A stretch of 64,000 nucleotides of DNA from Kaistella jeonii (GTDB lineage: Bacteria > Bacteroidota > Bacteroidia > Flavobacteriales > Weeksellaceae). Each line of letters opens with the position of its first letter. Position 1 is the first letter of the stretch. Position numbers and translations under genes: made by a program. Location of the stretch: positions 1-64,000 of the forward strand of contig NZ_JSYL01000007.1 in NCBI RefSeq assembly GCF_000812865.1, in the 5' to 3' direction. A model generated the notes under the pieces. That model searched no databases and was not told where the DNA came from. It saw only the letters and a list, made by a program, of their open reading frames with translations. Of the stretch, positions 51,259 to 59,812 are shown piece by piece.

Positions 51259-51951
51259 ATGATTATTTTATTATTAATTTTAAGCGTTTTGATCGGTGTT
51301 TTTCTTGGAAAATTTTTCGGAGAAAGAGAGAAATTTGCTAAAAATCTTTTGGTTGTGAGTGCGGGATTTTTAATTACGATCTGCCTCAATGAGGTTTTCC
51401 CGCAAGTTTATTCAGGAGAACATCACAATATTGGATTATGGGTAATTGGCGGCGTTTTGCTCCAGATGTTGCTCGAAAATTTAACGAAGGGATTTGAACA
51501 CGGTCACTTTCATCATCATACAGAAGGCAAAAACATTCTACCTTTGGCTTTGATGGTTGGACTCTTCGTTCATGCCTTTCTGGAGGGTATTCCGCTGGCA
51601 AATGAAAAGGTAATCTTGAGCCCATATCTCACCGGAATTTTGGTTCATAACATTCCAATTTCCTTTATACTCGGTGCTTTTTTGGTTAAAAATAAAAAGT
51701 TTTCGGCTTCCTCTTTTCTAATTATTGCAATTTTCGCATTGGCTTCACCTTTTGGGTTGCTTTTAGGTAAATATTTTAATCCTGATTTAGAAGTGTATTT
51801 TCTTGCATTGGTCGGAGGAATTTTCCTACATATTTCTTCCGTTATTATTTTCGAAAGCAATAAAAACCATAATGTTGACTGGCAAAAAATCGGTTTTGTA
51901 ACATTGGGAATTTTGCTTGCGATGACTGGTCATCTTTTTCATCAGCATTAA
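51259..51951 (+). CDS. ZIP-family metal transporter
   Basis: 230 residues with seven or eight transmembrane helices. A His-rich loop (HGHFHHH, about 77-83) follows the third helix. The metal-binding helices show GLFVHAFLEGIPLAN (about 96-110) and VHNIPISFILGAF, with His, Glu and Asn as in ZIP proteins. It moves zinc or a similar divalent metal toward the cytoplasm. The methyltransferase gene lies 9 nt upstream. Metal specificity cannot be read from the sequence. Confidence 0.9.
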   Translation: MIILLLILSVLIGVFLGKFFGEREKFAKNLLVVSAGFLITICLNEVFPQVYSGEHHNIGLWVIGGVLLQMLLENLTKGFEHGHFHHHTEGKNILPLALMVGLFVHAFLEGIPLANEKVILSPYLTGILVHNIPISFILGAFLVKNKKFSASSFLIIAIFALASPFGLLLGKYFNPDLEVYFLALVGGIFLHISSVIIFESNKNHNVDWQKIGFVTLGILLAMTGHLFHQH

Positions 51952-51962
51952 AAATTTGGAAC

Positions 51963-51994
51963 AAAAAAAGACCTCGAATTTCTTCGAAGCCTTA
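51963..51994 (-). terminator. Terminator of the FadL-like gene
   Basis: On the minus strand AAGGCTTCGAA pairs with TTCGAGGTCTT (two mismatches) and is followed by seven T. It lies between the convergent ZIP and FadL-like genes. Confidence 0.7.
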
Positions 51995-52021
51995 AGTTAT
52001 TGATTAAAATCGTTCTGAAAT

Positions 52022-53428
52022 TTAAAATTTCCAGCCGAGTGTAACAAAGAAATTATCTTTCTTATTTTTCACATTTGATACAATTGAAGCATCTGAATTC
52101 ACAACATATTGATCAGAGAAATAACCAGTATTATTTGCGAATGAACCTTGAATGAAAGGACTGCTATATTCTGAAGTTACATTTTGGTAAGCTGCATCAA
52201 TATAAAAAGACTTGAAATCGTACCCAATTCCGGCGCCAATCGTATTTCTTTTTCCTACAAATAAATTGTCGTAGCCCACATTTGCTGAACCACCATTATC
52301 TGGAACTGAATTAATCTTCATCGTGTCAAACGGACTCGACGCAAATGCGTAACCTCCTCTTAATCTGAAATCGCTTATTCTGTATTCCGCACCAACTTTA
52401 ACTTCTGAAAGATTCTTGGTATTATTTGAAATCAATTGATTCAACTCGGTTTCTGCAGGTCCTTCTACTTTATATTTGGCTTTGGTTAATCCTAATGAAT
52501 AATCAACATTAATCGCGAAATTTTTGTTTGCCACAAATGCTGCACTCAAAGTAGCTTTCAATGGCGTAGAAAGATTACGAGATTCTCTGTAGGTTCCATC
52601 ACCGGTTGTAGAATTTCCATACTCACTATAAACTCTTTCTATACTCCACCAAGTTGGCGTTTCAAGAGCCGCACCCAATCTAAATTGGTGATTAATTTTT
52701 CCGATAATTCCGACAGTTGCTGAAAAACCATTTGAAGTTTCCGAAAAAGGAGTGTATTGTTTATTGTAAACGTCGGTATTGTTTGTTTTATCAGTAAATG
52801 CTGCTGTATCATATTGATCAAATGCTGCACTATGAAAATTCAATCCCGCTCCGACATAAATTCTGTTGTCGTAATTACCACCGACTCCGACAGACATTTT
52901 AGAAAGATTTCCGTACCGGTTGTAAGCATGTCCTGCGAAAGCAAGGTTGTCTATTACAACGCCACTAATATCTTTAATGTCATAAACTAAATTACTATTA
53001 CCGGGAGTTTCGGAATAATCTTCCAGAGACTGATTTGAATAATTCACCGCAACATTCACAAATTTCCAGGGAGATGATGAGTTGAGTTGAAAAGCTGCAA
53101 TTCCGCCAGTATTTCCTAAATTCGTCTTGTTAACTTTGTAGTTCAAAGTTTTTCCGGCGTAGGTTGTTGTATTTTTATTGTTTTCAATAAATAGAGTTCC
53201 GGAAATTTCGCTCGCTATACTTACTGCAATTCCTGCAGGATTTGAATTGAGAACCGAAACATCTCCACCTAAAGCTCCCATAGAACCTGCCATCGCATTA
53301 TATTTGGAAGATCCGTTTAGAGCTGAATTTGAATAAACTTCTACTGTATTTCTAATTGTTGAAACATCTTGAGCACTTGCAAAATACGCAACAGATATAC
53401 TCAAAACCGTTAAGGATTTTTTGATCAT
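52022..53428 (-). CDS. Outer membrane transport protein, OmpP1/FadL family
   Basis: 468 residues. A signal peptide (MIKKSLTVLSISVAYFASAQ) is followed by the FadL-type N-terminal hatch (YSNSALNGSSKYNAMAGSMGALGGDVSVLNSNPAGIAV, residues about 32-69), including the NPAG motif, and a 14-strand type barrel ending in FFVTLGWKF. FadL proteins let hydrophobic molecules such as fatty acids cross the outer membrane. The gene lies 33 nt after a Tyr/Gly/Asn-rich lipoprotein gene in the same direction and is probably cotranscribed with it. Confidence 0.9.
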   Translation of the reverse strand: MIKKSLTVLSISVAYFASAQDVSTIRNTVEVYSNSALNGSSKYNAMAGSMGALGGDVSVLNSNPAGIAVSIASEISGTLFIENNKNTTTYAGKTLNYKVNKTNLGNTGGIAAFQLNSSSPWKFVNVAVNYSNQSLEDYSETPGNSNLVYDIKDISGVVIDNLAFAGHAYNRYGNLSKMSVGVGGNYDNRIYVGAGLNFHSAAFDQYDTAAFTDKTNNTDVYNKQYTPFSETSNGFSATVGIIGKINHQFRLGAALETPTWWSIERVYSEYGNSTTGDGTYRESRNLSTPLKATLSAAFVANKNFAINVDYSLGLTKAKYKVEGPAETELNQLISNNTKNLSEVKVGAEYRISDFRLRGGYAFASSPFDTMKINSVPDNGGSANVGYDNLFVGKRNTIGAGIGYDFKSFYIDAAYQNVTSEYSSPFIQGSFANNTGYFSDQYVVNSDASIVSNVKNKKDNFFVTLGWKF

Positions 53429-53461
53429 TTTCTTATTATTGTTAAAATAAATTCTTAAATA

Positions 53462-54502
53462 TTATCTTCTGAAACCACCACCTCCGCTAGATCTGGTGGA
53501 ACCAGAGTTTGAAGATCCGCTATTACCACCGTTGAATCCACCACCTGAGTTTCCTGATCTGAAACCGCCACCGTCATTAGAATTGCTTCTTGTTGGCTGT
53601 TGGTAAGTTGGCGCATCTTGTCTCGGCGAATTGTTTTGTCTCGGTGTATTGTAGGGTTGAGAATTCGTTCTGATTCTTGGCTGTGCATTATTTTGCTGGT
53701 TGAATCTTGGGTTATTTTGATTGCCATTATTCATTCTCGGAGTATTATATCTTGGAGCATCATTTCTGAAACCTCCTGAATTGTTATTTCTAATACCTGT
53801 ATTGGGAGAGTTATTTCTAAAACCTGAATTGTTAGAATTATTATTTCTTAAACCATTGTTAGAATTTCGCATATTATTAAAGGAACCATCGCTACCACTT
53901 CTTTTATTAGTAAACCCACCATTGTAACTATTGTAGTATCCGTTTCCGTAACCATAATTTCCGTAAGGATTGTAGCCATAGTAAGGATTGTAACCATAAT
54001 AAGGATTATAACCATAATAATTATTATAGTAACCACCATAATAAGGACTATAATAACCATACCACGGATTGTAACCCCATGGATCATACATGCCCCCGTA
54101 TCCAAAAGATGAACCCCAACCGAAACTCATTCCAACACCAAATCCGGAATAAAAACCATAAGGAGATCCCCAAGAGGAATCGTTGTAATACGTATCTGTA
54201 CCATTATAATTTCCCCATTCAGAATTTTGATCATCTTTCCAGTTTTCATTACGATTATCGGTATTCAGATATTTATTTGCGCTATCATTCGCCTGATAAT
54301 CATAATATTCTCCTACTCTATTCCCGCTGTTCATAACGGTTCCTTCCGGTAAAGTATCTCTGCTCGGGTCGTAATATACTCCGTCGGTCTCACTATAACC
54401 CATTTGGGATCCACAAGACATCAAAAGTAATCCACCTGCAACTGCCAAAAGTCCTTTGGATTTCAGCAAATTGATTAATTTTTTATAAGTAATTTTTTCC
54501 AT
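53462..54502 (-). CDS. Low-complexity Tyr/Gly/Asn-rich lipoprotein
   Basis: 346 residues. The lipoprotein signal ends in LLLMSC with Cys30 followed by GSQ. The middle part (about 110-195) is Tyr/Gly-rich, with tandem PYYGYN units (NPYYGYNPYYGYNPYGNYGY). The C-terminal part (about 195-346) is Asn/Arg/Gly/Ser-rich (GFRNNSPNTGIRNNNSGGFR) and ends GGGGFRR. No known domain. Similar Bacteroidota proteins are often misnamed 'vitellogenin-like'. An aggregating or surface-coating role is only a guess from composition. First gene of a pair with the FadL-like gene. Confidence 0.75.
   Translation of the reverse strand: MEKITYKKLINLLKSKGLLAVAGGLLLMSCGSQMGYSETDGVYYDPSRDTLPEGTVMNSGNRVGEYYDYQANDSANKYLNTDNRNENWKDDQNSEWGNYNGTDTYYNDSSWGSPYGFYSGFGVGMSFGWGSSFGYGGMYDPWGYNPWYGYYSPYYGGYYNNYYGYNPYYGYNPYYGYNPYGNYGYGNGYYNSYNGGFTNKRSGSDGSFNNMRNSNNGLRNNNSNNSGFRNNSPNTGIRNNNSGGFRNDAPRYNTPRMNNGNQNNPRFNQQNNAQPRIRTNSQPYNTPRQNNSPRQDAPTYQQPTRSNSNDGGGFRSGNSGGGFNGGNSGSSNSGSTRSSGGGGFRR
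53950..54025 (-). repeat. Short tandem repeat coding YGYNPY units
   Basis: Units of 18 bp on the minus strand (encoding Tyr-Gly-Tyr-Asn-Pro-Tyr) repeat at least three times with few changes inside the low-complexity lipoprotein gene. Confidence 0.7.
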
Positions 54503-54528
54503 GATAAGGTGAAAAGTTTAATTTAATT

Positions 54529-54536
54529 TATATTTG
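54529..54536 (+). promoter_or_regulatory. Putative -7 element (TATATTTG) upstream of proS
   Basis: TATATTTG matches TAnnTTTG in the divergent gap before proS, 118 nt from its start codon. On the minus strand the same gap holds TAGTTTTG (54547-54554), which could serve the lipoprotein gene. Confidence 0.4.
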
Positions 54537-54654
54537 CAATTTATACCAAAACTATACCAATTAAATAGTATGAATTTTGAGTAAAACTACGCTTTTTAGA
54601 TTAGATTCAAAGCGCATCAATAAGTTAAATCAATAGATAAAATAATATATTATA

Positions 54655-56130
54655 ATGGCAAAATTGACCTCAAGAGCAGAAGATTATAGCAAGTGGTATA
54701 ATGAACTGGTAGTTAAAGCAGATTTGGCAGAAAATTCCGGAGTTCGTGGTTGTATGATCATCAAACCTTATGGGTATGCAATTTGGGAAAAAATGCGGGA
54801 TGAAATGGATAAGAAATTTAAGGAAACAGGGCACGTAAATGCCTACTTCCCAATTTTTATTCCTAAAAGTTTGTTTGAAGCAGAGGAAAAAAATGCAGAA
54901 GGTTTTGCAAAAGAATGCGCAGTTGTTACGCATTATCGTTTAAAGACAGATCCTGATAATCCAAAAAAGCTGATTGTAGATCCAGATGCGAAATTAGAAG
55001 AGGAATTGATTGTTCGACCAACTTCCGAAGCAATTATTTGGAATACCTATAAAAACTGGATTCAATCTTATCGTGATTTGCCTATCTTAATTAATCAGTG
55101 GGCAAATGTGGTTCGCTGGGAAATGAGAACCCGATTATTTTTAAGAACGGCGGAATTCCTTTGGCAGGAAGGCCATACTGCTCACGCAACAAAAGAAGAA
55201 GCGATTGTAGAAACCGAGACGATGCTCGATGTCTATGCAAATTTTGCAGAAAAATTCATGGCGATTCCTGTAATTCGAGGGATAAAAACTGCTTCCGAAA
55301 GATTTGCAGGAGCTGATGAAACCTATTGTATTGAAGCATTGATGCAGGATGGAAAAGCGCTTCAGGCAGGAACTTCTCACTTTCTAGGACAAAATTTCGG
55401 TAAAGCATTTGACGTAAAATTTACCAACAGAGAAGGTAAAATAGAGCATGCATGGGGAACTTCCTGGGGAACTTCTACCCGATTAATTGGTGCGTTGATC
55501 ATGACGCATTCTGATGATCTAGGATTGGTTTTGCCACCGACTCTTGCTCCGATACAAGTTGTTATTGTGCCTATCTTTAAAGGAGAAGAGCAGTTGCAGC
55601 AAGTGAGCGAAGTTGCTTTTGAGATTCAAAGAAAATTGAAAGAGAAAGGAATATCTGTCAAATATGATAACAGAACTGAAAATAAACCAGGTTGGAAATT
55701 TGCAGAATATGAATTAAAAGGAGTTCCGATCAGAATCGCAATTGGCGCCAGAGATCTAGAAAACCAAACCGTTGAAATAGCTAGAAGAGACAATTTGACA
55801 AAGGAAACGCAACTTTTAGAAAATATCGAGGTTTACATTGAAAACCTTCTTAAAACAATTCAGGAAGATATTTATAAAAAAGCTTTAACCTATCGAGATG
55901 AGCATATCACAGAAGTGAATTCTTACGAAGAGTTCAAAAAAGTGCTGGACGAAAAAGGCGGATTTATTTCTGCGCACTGGGATGGAACAGACGAAGAAGA
56001 GGAGCAGATCAAAAATGAAACAAAAGCCACAATTAGATGTATTCCTTTAGATAATAAAATGGAAGAAGGCGTTTCATTAATCACCGGTAAACCTTCAACA
56101 CAGCGCGTAATTTTTGCGAAAGCGTATTAA
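54655..56130 (+). CDS. proS: Prolyl-tRNA synthetase (short, archaeal/eukaryal-like type)
   Basis: 491 residues. Class II aminoacyl-tRNA synthetase that joins proline to tRNA-Pro. The start [21 protein letters not shown] and the motif 2 region [25 protein letters not shown] (about 148-172) with [14 protein letters not shown] and [15 protein letters not shown] identify the short ProRS type, without the editing insertion of the long bacterial type. The C-terminal extension ends RVIFAKAY, as in this type. Single gene, strong match. Confidence 0.97.
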   Translation: MAKLTSRAEDYSKWYNELVVKADLAENSGVRGCMIIKPYGYAIWEKMRDEMDKKFKETGHVNAYFPIFIPKSLFEAEEKNAEGFAKECAVVTHYRLKTDPDNPKKLIVDPDAKLEEELIVRPTSEAIIWNTYKNWIQSYRDLPILINQWANVVRWEMRTRLFLRTAEFLWQEGHTAHATKEEAIVETETMLDVYANFAEKFMAIPVIRGIKTASERFAGADETYCIEALMQDGKALQAGTSHFLGQNFGKAFDVKFTNREGKIEHAWGTSWGTSTRLIGALIMTHSDDLGLVLPPTLAPIQVVIVPIFKGEEQLQQVSEVAFEIQRKLKEKGISVKYDNRTENKPGWKFAEYELKGVPIRIAIGARDLENQTVEIARRDNLTKETQLLENIEVYIENLLKTIQEDIYKKALTYRDEHITEVNSYEEFKKVLDEKGGFISAHWDGTDEEEEQIKNETKATIRCIPLDNKMEEGVSLITGKPSTQRVIFAKAY

Positions 56131-56253
56131 TGACAAAATACCTAATTACTTGCGTTTTAAATGTTAATTTTTATATAAAATTAAGAACTATTTAAGTTAA
56201 TGGATTAATATTTGCTTATCTCAGGGAACGTTAAACTTTAAAAATAAACTATT

Positions 56254-57543
56254 ATGGCATTAAACATCATTGATCTTATCAAAGGACAATTAGGTCCTGC
56301 ATTAGTTTCTCAAGCTGCTTCACAGTTTGGAGAAAGTGAATCTGGAATTTCTAAAGCAATTAGTGGATTACTTCCAGCTATTGTTGGTGGAATGGCAAAC
56401 AATGCCGACAAACCAGGAGTTTTAGATGCTATTACAGGTGCTTCTTCAAGCGGAATGCTTGGTAATTTATTAGGAGGATCTTCAAACAATTCTTTAATTA
56501 CAACAGTTTTAACCGCAATTTTTGGTGATAAAATTGAAGGTATTGTCAATGCAATAGCTACTTATTCTGGAGTGAGTAATTCTTCTTCTAGTTCATTGTT
56601 AAATATGGTTACTGGAGCGACATTAGGTTCTGTAGGAAAATACGCCGCAGATAATAATCTAGGTGCGTCTGGAATTACAAGCTTGTTACACGATCAAAAG
56701 GGGATTGTTTCATCATTGCTTCCTGCTGGATTATCTTTAGCTTCTTTGGGAGTTGGAAACATGTTTGGTGGTCATGAAGCAGAAAAAGTAAAAGTTACTT
56801 CTTTTGATGAACCAAAAATTGAAGTCAACAGAGGTGGAAATACAAATACCCACGTCAATGTAGATAAAGCAGACGATAACAACGAAGGTGGATCAATCTG
56901 GAAATGGTTATTGCCTTTATTACTTCTTGCTCTTGCCGCATGGTTCTTATGGAAACAATGCAACAAACCGGCAACAGAAACAGCGACTACAACTGATTCT
57001 ACAATGGTAGCGAAAGACTCTTCTGCTGTAATGGTTCCTGCTGATTCAGCTACAATGACAACTACCAAAACTGATGAAAATATCGATTTAAATGGTACTG
57101 CATTGAAAGGATATAAAGGAGGTATGGAAGATTCGATGATTTCTTTTCTGAAATCTGGCGGATACAAAAATGCTGCTGATGATGCTGCTTTGAAAGATAA
57201 ATGGTACACTTTTGATAAAGTAAACTTTAAAATGGGATCTGCAACTGATTTAGAAGCAGGTTCTGCAGGACAGATGGATAATTTATTAGCAATTTTAAAA
57301 GCCTATCCAGAAGCTAAAATCAAAGTTGGTGGTTATACTGATAAAGTTGGCGACGAAGCAGCTAACGTGAAGTTATCTCAAGCCAGAGCTGACTATATTA
57401 AAAAGTGGTTAACTGAAAAAGGAGTTGGCGCACAGGTAATGACTGCTGAAGGTTACGGAAGTAAATTCGCAACTGTCGCTCCTACAGCTTCAAACGATGA
57501 ACGTGCTATTGACAGAAAAATGGCAGTAAGATTTGCAAAATAA
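56254..57543 (+). CDS. DUF937-OmpA fusion protein, membrane-anchored
   Basis: 429 residues. DUF937 covers the first 170 residues (IDLIKGQLGPALVSQAASQFGESESG at the start, then Ser/Gly-rich helices). A transmembrane helix follows (IWKWLLPLLLLALAAWFLW, about 211-229), then a Thr/Ala linker and a C-terminal OmpA domain (about 320-429) with VNFKMGSATDL, IKVGGYTDKVGDEAANVKLSQARA and DERAIDRKMAVRFA. The OmpA domain should bind peptidoglycan in the periplasm, with DUF937 in the cytoplasm. There is no cleavable signal peptide. Single gene with a strong terminator. Confidence 0.88.
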   Translation: MALNIIDLIKGQLGPALVSQAASQFGESESGISKAISGLLPAIVGGMANNADKPGVLDAITGASSSGMLGNLLGGSSNNSLITTVLTAIFGDKIEGIVNAIATYSGVSNSSSSSLLNMVTGATLGSVGKYAADNNLGASGITSLLHDQKGIVSSLLPAGLSLASLGVGNMFGGHEAEKVKVTSFDEPKIEVNRGGNTNTHVNVDKADDNNEGGSIWKWLLPLLLLALAAWFLWKQCNKPATETATTTDSTMVAKDSSAVMVPADSATMTTTKTDENIDLNGTALKGYKGGMEDSMISFLKSGGYKNAADDAALKDKWYTFDKVNFKMGSATDLEAGSAGQMDNLLAILKAYPEAKIKVGGYTDKVGDEAANVKLSQARADYIKKWLTEKGVGAQVMTAEGYGSKFATVAPTASNDERAIDRKMAVRFAK

Positions 57544-57562
57544 TCTTTAGAATATATAACGT

Positions 57563-57592
57563 AAATCCTGACTTCGGTCGGGATTTTTTTTA
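57563..57592 (+). terminator. Terminator of the DUF937-OmpA gene
   Basis: AAATCCTGAC (57563-57572), TTCG tetraloop and GTCGGGATTT (57577-57586) with one G-T pair, followed by a T-run. Confidence 0.9.
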
Positions 57593-57600
57593 TTTAAATT

Positions 57601-57630
57601 TTGTACATTAGATTTATTTATTTAAATTTG
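57601..57630 (+). promoter_or_regulatory. Promoter of mntH (TTG-N19-TAAATTTG)
   Basis: TTG at 57601-57603, a 19-nt spacer and TAAATTTG at 57623-57630 match the flavobacterial consensus. They lie directly after the preceding terminator and 29 nt before the mntH start codon. Confidence 0.65.
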
Positions 57631-57646
57631 TTAGTCTAATCTAACA
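57629..57646. promoter_or_regulatory. Palindromic operator over the mntH transcription start (DtxR/MntR-like)
   Basis: TGTTAGTCTAATCTAACA has TGTTAG/CTAACA arms and overlaps the end of the -7 element. TTAG/CTAA half sites are typical of DtxR/MntR metal-dependent repressors, so manganese or iron repression of mntH is likely. Confidence 0.55.
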
Positions 57647-57658
57647 TTTAACATTTTT

Positions 57659-58999
57659 ATGGCGTCAAAACTCCTCAAGCAAGGTTGGAGAAAAGAAAGA
57701 TCTTCAAATTCTTTACCTGAGGTTTTCTCCAGTATCAATATCCCTAAAGACGCAGGCTTTTGGCGGAAACTCATGGCTTTTGCCGGGCCGGGTTTAATGG
57801 TTGCGGTAGGTTATATGGACCCTGGAAACTGGGCAACAGATATCGCGGGTGGTGCACAGTTTGGCTATACCTTACTTTCCGTTATCTTAATTTCAAATCT
57901 TTTTGCGATTGTTTTGCAGCATTTATCATTGAAATTAGGAATTGTTGCAGAAAGAGATCTGGCGCAAGCTTGTAAGGATAATTTTAATCCAACCACCAAT
58001 TTTATTTTGTGGATTTTATGTGAGATCGCCATCGCGGCTTGTGATCTGGCAGAAGTCATTGGATCTGCGATTGCCTTAAATTTACTCTTCGGAATTCCAT
58101 TAACTTGGGGAGTAGCAATTACCATCGTCGATGTATTTTTAATTTTATTTTTACAGGCCAAAGGTTTCCGCGTTATTGAAAGTATTGTCGCCGGTTTGAT
58201 CGTTGTAATTTTCGGGTGTTTTGCTTACGAGATCATTCTCAGCAAACCAGACATTTTCCCTATTTTGGCGGGAATGGTTCCTCAAAAAGAGGTCATCACC
58301 AATCCGACAATGCTTTATATTGGCATCGGAATTTTGGGAGCGACCGTCATGCCACATAATTTATATTTACACAGCAGTATCGTACAGACCAGAAATTATG
58401 AACGAACACCTGCAGGTAAAAGAGAAGCGATCAAATTTGCAACAATCGACAGCAGCGTTTCTTTGTTCCTCGCATTTTTTATTAATGCCGCGATCTTAAT
58501 TGTCGCAGCAGCTACTTTTCACACCACCGGAAATAAAGATGTTGCAGATATTCATGATGCTCACAAAATGTTGACTCCTATTTTAGGAACTACCTTCGCA
58601 AGTATATTTTTCGCAGTTGCACTACTTGCTTCTGGGCAAAATTCTACTTTAACAGGAACTTTAGCCGGACAAATTGTGATGGAAGGTTTTTTAAATATCC
58701 GTTTGAAACCTTGGTTGCGACGTTTAATTACACGCCTAATCGCAGTAATCCCTGCGTTAATTGTAACCATTATTTACGGCGAAAAAGGAACCACCGATCT
58801 ATTGGTTTTAAGTCAGGTGATTCTCTCCATGCAATTGAGTTTTGCCGTCATACCTTTAGTAATGTTCACCGGTTCAAAACTGAAAATGGGTGAATTCGTA
58901 AACAAATTATGGATGAAGATTTTGGTTTGGATCATTGCCGGAATTATCCTCATTCTCAACCTATATCTTCTCATTGAAACATTTTTTCCTTCGCATTAA
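57659..58999 (+). CDS. mntH: Nramp-family divalent metal transporter
   Basis: 446 residues, about 11 transmembrane helices. The metal-binding DPGN of helix 1 is at residues 54-57 (GYMDPGNWATD) and the helix 6 motif MPHNLYLHSS is near 230. ALLASGQNSTLTGTLAGQIVMEG is the conserved loop. It imports Mn2+ (or Fe2+) together with protons. The initiator ATG is followed by a 35-residue soluble N-terminus. A DtxR/MntR-like palindrome covers the promoter region, which supports metal control. No regulator gene is adjacent. Confidence 0.95.
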   Translation: MASKLLKQGWRKERSSNSLPEVFSSINIPKDAGFWRKLMAFAGPGLMVAVGYMDPGNWATDIAGGAQFGYTLLSVILISNLFAIVLQHLSLKLGIVAERDLAQACKDNFNPTTNFILWILCEIAIAACDLAEVIGSAIALNLLFGIPLTWGVAITIVDVFLILFLQAKGFRVIESIVAGLIVVIFGCFAYEIILSKPDIFPILAGMVPQKEVITNPTMLYIGIGILGATVMPHNLYLHSSIVQTRNYERTPAGKREAIKFATIDSSVSLFLAFFINAAILIVAAATFHTTGNKDVADIHDAHKMLTPILGTTFASIFFAVALLASGQNSTLTGTLAGQIVMEGFLNIRLKPWLRRLITRLIAVIPALIVTIIYGEKGTTDLLVLSQVILSMQLSFAVIPLVMFTGSKLKMGEFVNKLWMKILVWIIAGIILILNLYLLIETFFPSH

Positions 59000-59187
59000 A
59001 TCTGATCAAAGGAAGAAATATTAGTTATTTTTAAATTTAACACCCTCCGATAACTTTACCATAATGCAGTTTTTCTGCTAAAATTTCCTATCATTAATGT
59101 TGGGAAAGGAATATTTTCTGCCGAATTGTCCTAAAATGCTCTTTGGCAAAATCTTTGCGAATTGATGAATATTAAAAATATAAAATT

Positions 59188-59727
59188 ATGTCAGAAAATC
59201 AAGATATGCAAGACGATCAAATGAATTCTCCAGAAGAGTTCACTGAGAATAATGAAAACGAAACGGTAGAAAATGTGACAGCAGCACCTTCGTCGGAAGA
59301 AGTTTTGGCAGAGGAAAAAGACCGTTACATCCGTCTTTTTGCGGAATTTGAAAATTATAAAAAAAGAACTTCCAAAGAAAAAATGGAGTTTTTCCAATAC
59401 GCAAATCAAGATATGATGATTTCAATGTTGGGTGTTCTTGATGATTTCGAAAGAGCCTTAAAAGAAATTGCAAAAAATGGCAACGAAGCTGATTTACAAG
59501 GCGTAGAATTGATCTACCAAAAATTGAGAAATAAATTGACTGAAAAAGGATTGAAACTAATGGAAGTAAATGCTGGAGAAGATTTTAATGTAGATTTCCA
59601 CGAAGCAATAACTCAAATTCCTGCACCTACCGAAGCATTGAAAGGTAAAATTGTAGATGTTATCGAATCAGGTTATACTTTAAATGATAAGGTGATTCGT
59701 TTCGCAAAAGTGGTTACAGGTAAATAA
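59188..59727 (+). CDS. grpE: Nucleotide exchange factor GrpE
   Basis: 179 residues. An acidic unstructured N-terminus is followed by the long dimer coiled coil (EEVLAEEKDRYIRLFAEFENYKKRTSKEKM, about 38-67) and the C-terminal beta domain (AGEDFNVDFHEAI, then IVDVIESGYTLNDKVIRFAKVVTG). It releases ADP from DnaK in the DnaK-DnaJ chaperone cycle. dnaJ follows 85 nt downstream, separated by a long inverted repeat. Normal length. Confidence 0.96.
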   Translation: MSENQDMQDDQMNSPEEFTENNENETVENVTAAPSSEEVLAEEKDRYIRLFAEFENYKKRTSKEKMEFFQYANQDMMISMLGVLDDFERALKEIAKNGNEADLQGVELIYQKLRNKLTEKGLKLMEVNAGEDFNVDFHEAITQIPAPTEALKGKIVDVIESGYTLNDKVIRFAKVVTGK

Positions 59728-59738
59728 AAATTATTAGC

Positions 59739-59804
59739 AATGAGTAATAAACGATGAACAACTTTTTGGTTTCATTATTTATTACTCATTTCTTATTACT
59801 CATA
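59739..59804. repeat. Inverted and direct repeats of ATGAGTAATAA between grpE and dnaJ
   Basis: ATGAGTAATAAA (59740-59751) is complementary to TTTATTACTCAT (59778-59789), and a further TTATTACTCAT follows at 59793-59803. The inner parts GATGAA and TTTCAT extend the stem imperfectly. In the grpE-dnaJ transcript this would fold into a hairpin. Confidence 0.75.
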
Positions 59805-59812
59805 TAATTAAG

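Noticed and set aside
53848-54336. Antisense open frames over the low-complexity lipoprotein gene
   Set aside because: They are by-products of the repetitive Tyr/Asn/Gly codons; composition is not protein-like.
57760-58770. Several shifted and antisense open frames inside mntH
   Set aside because: They lie wholly inside a strongly matched Nramp gene and show no family features.
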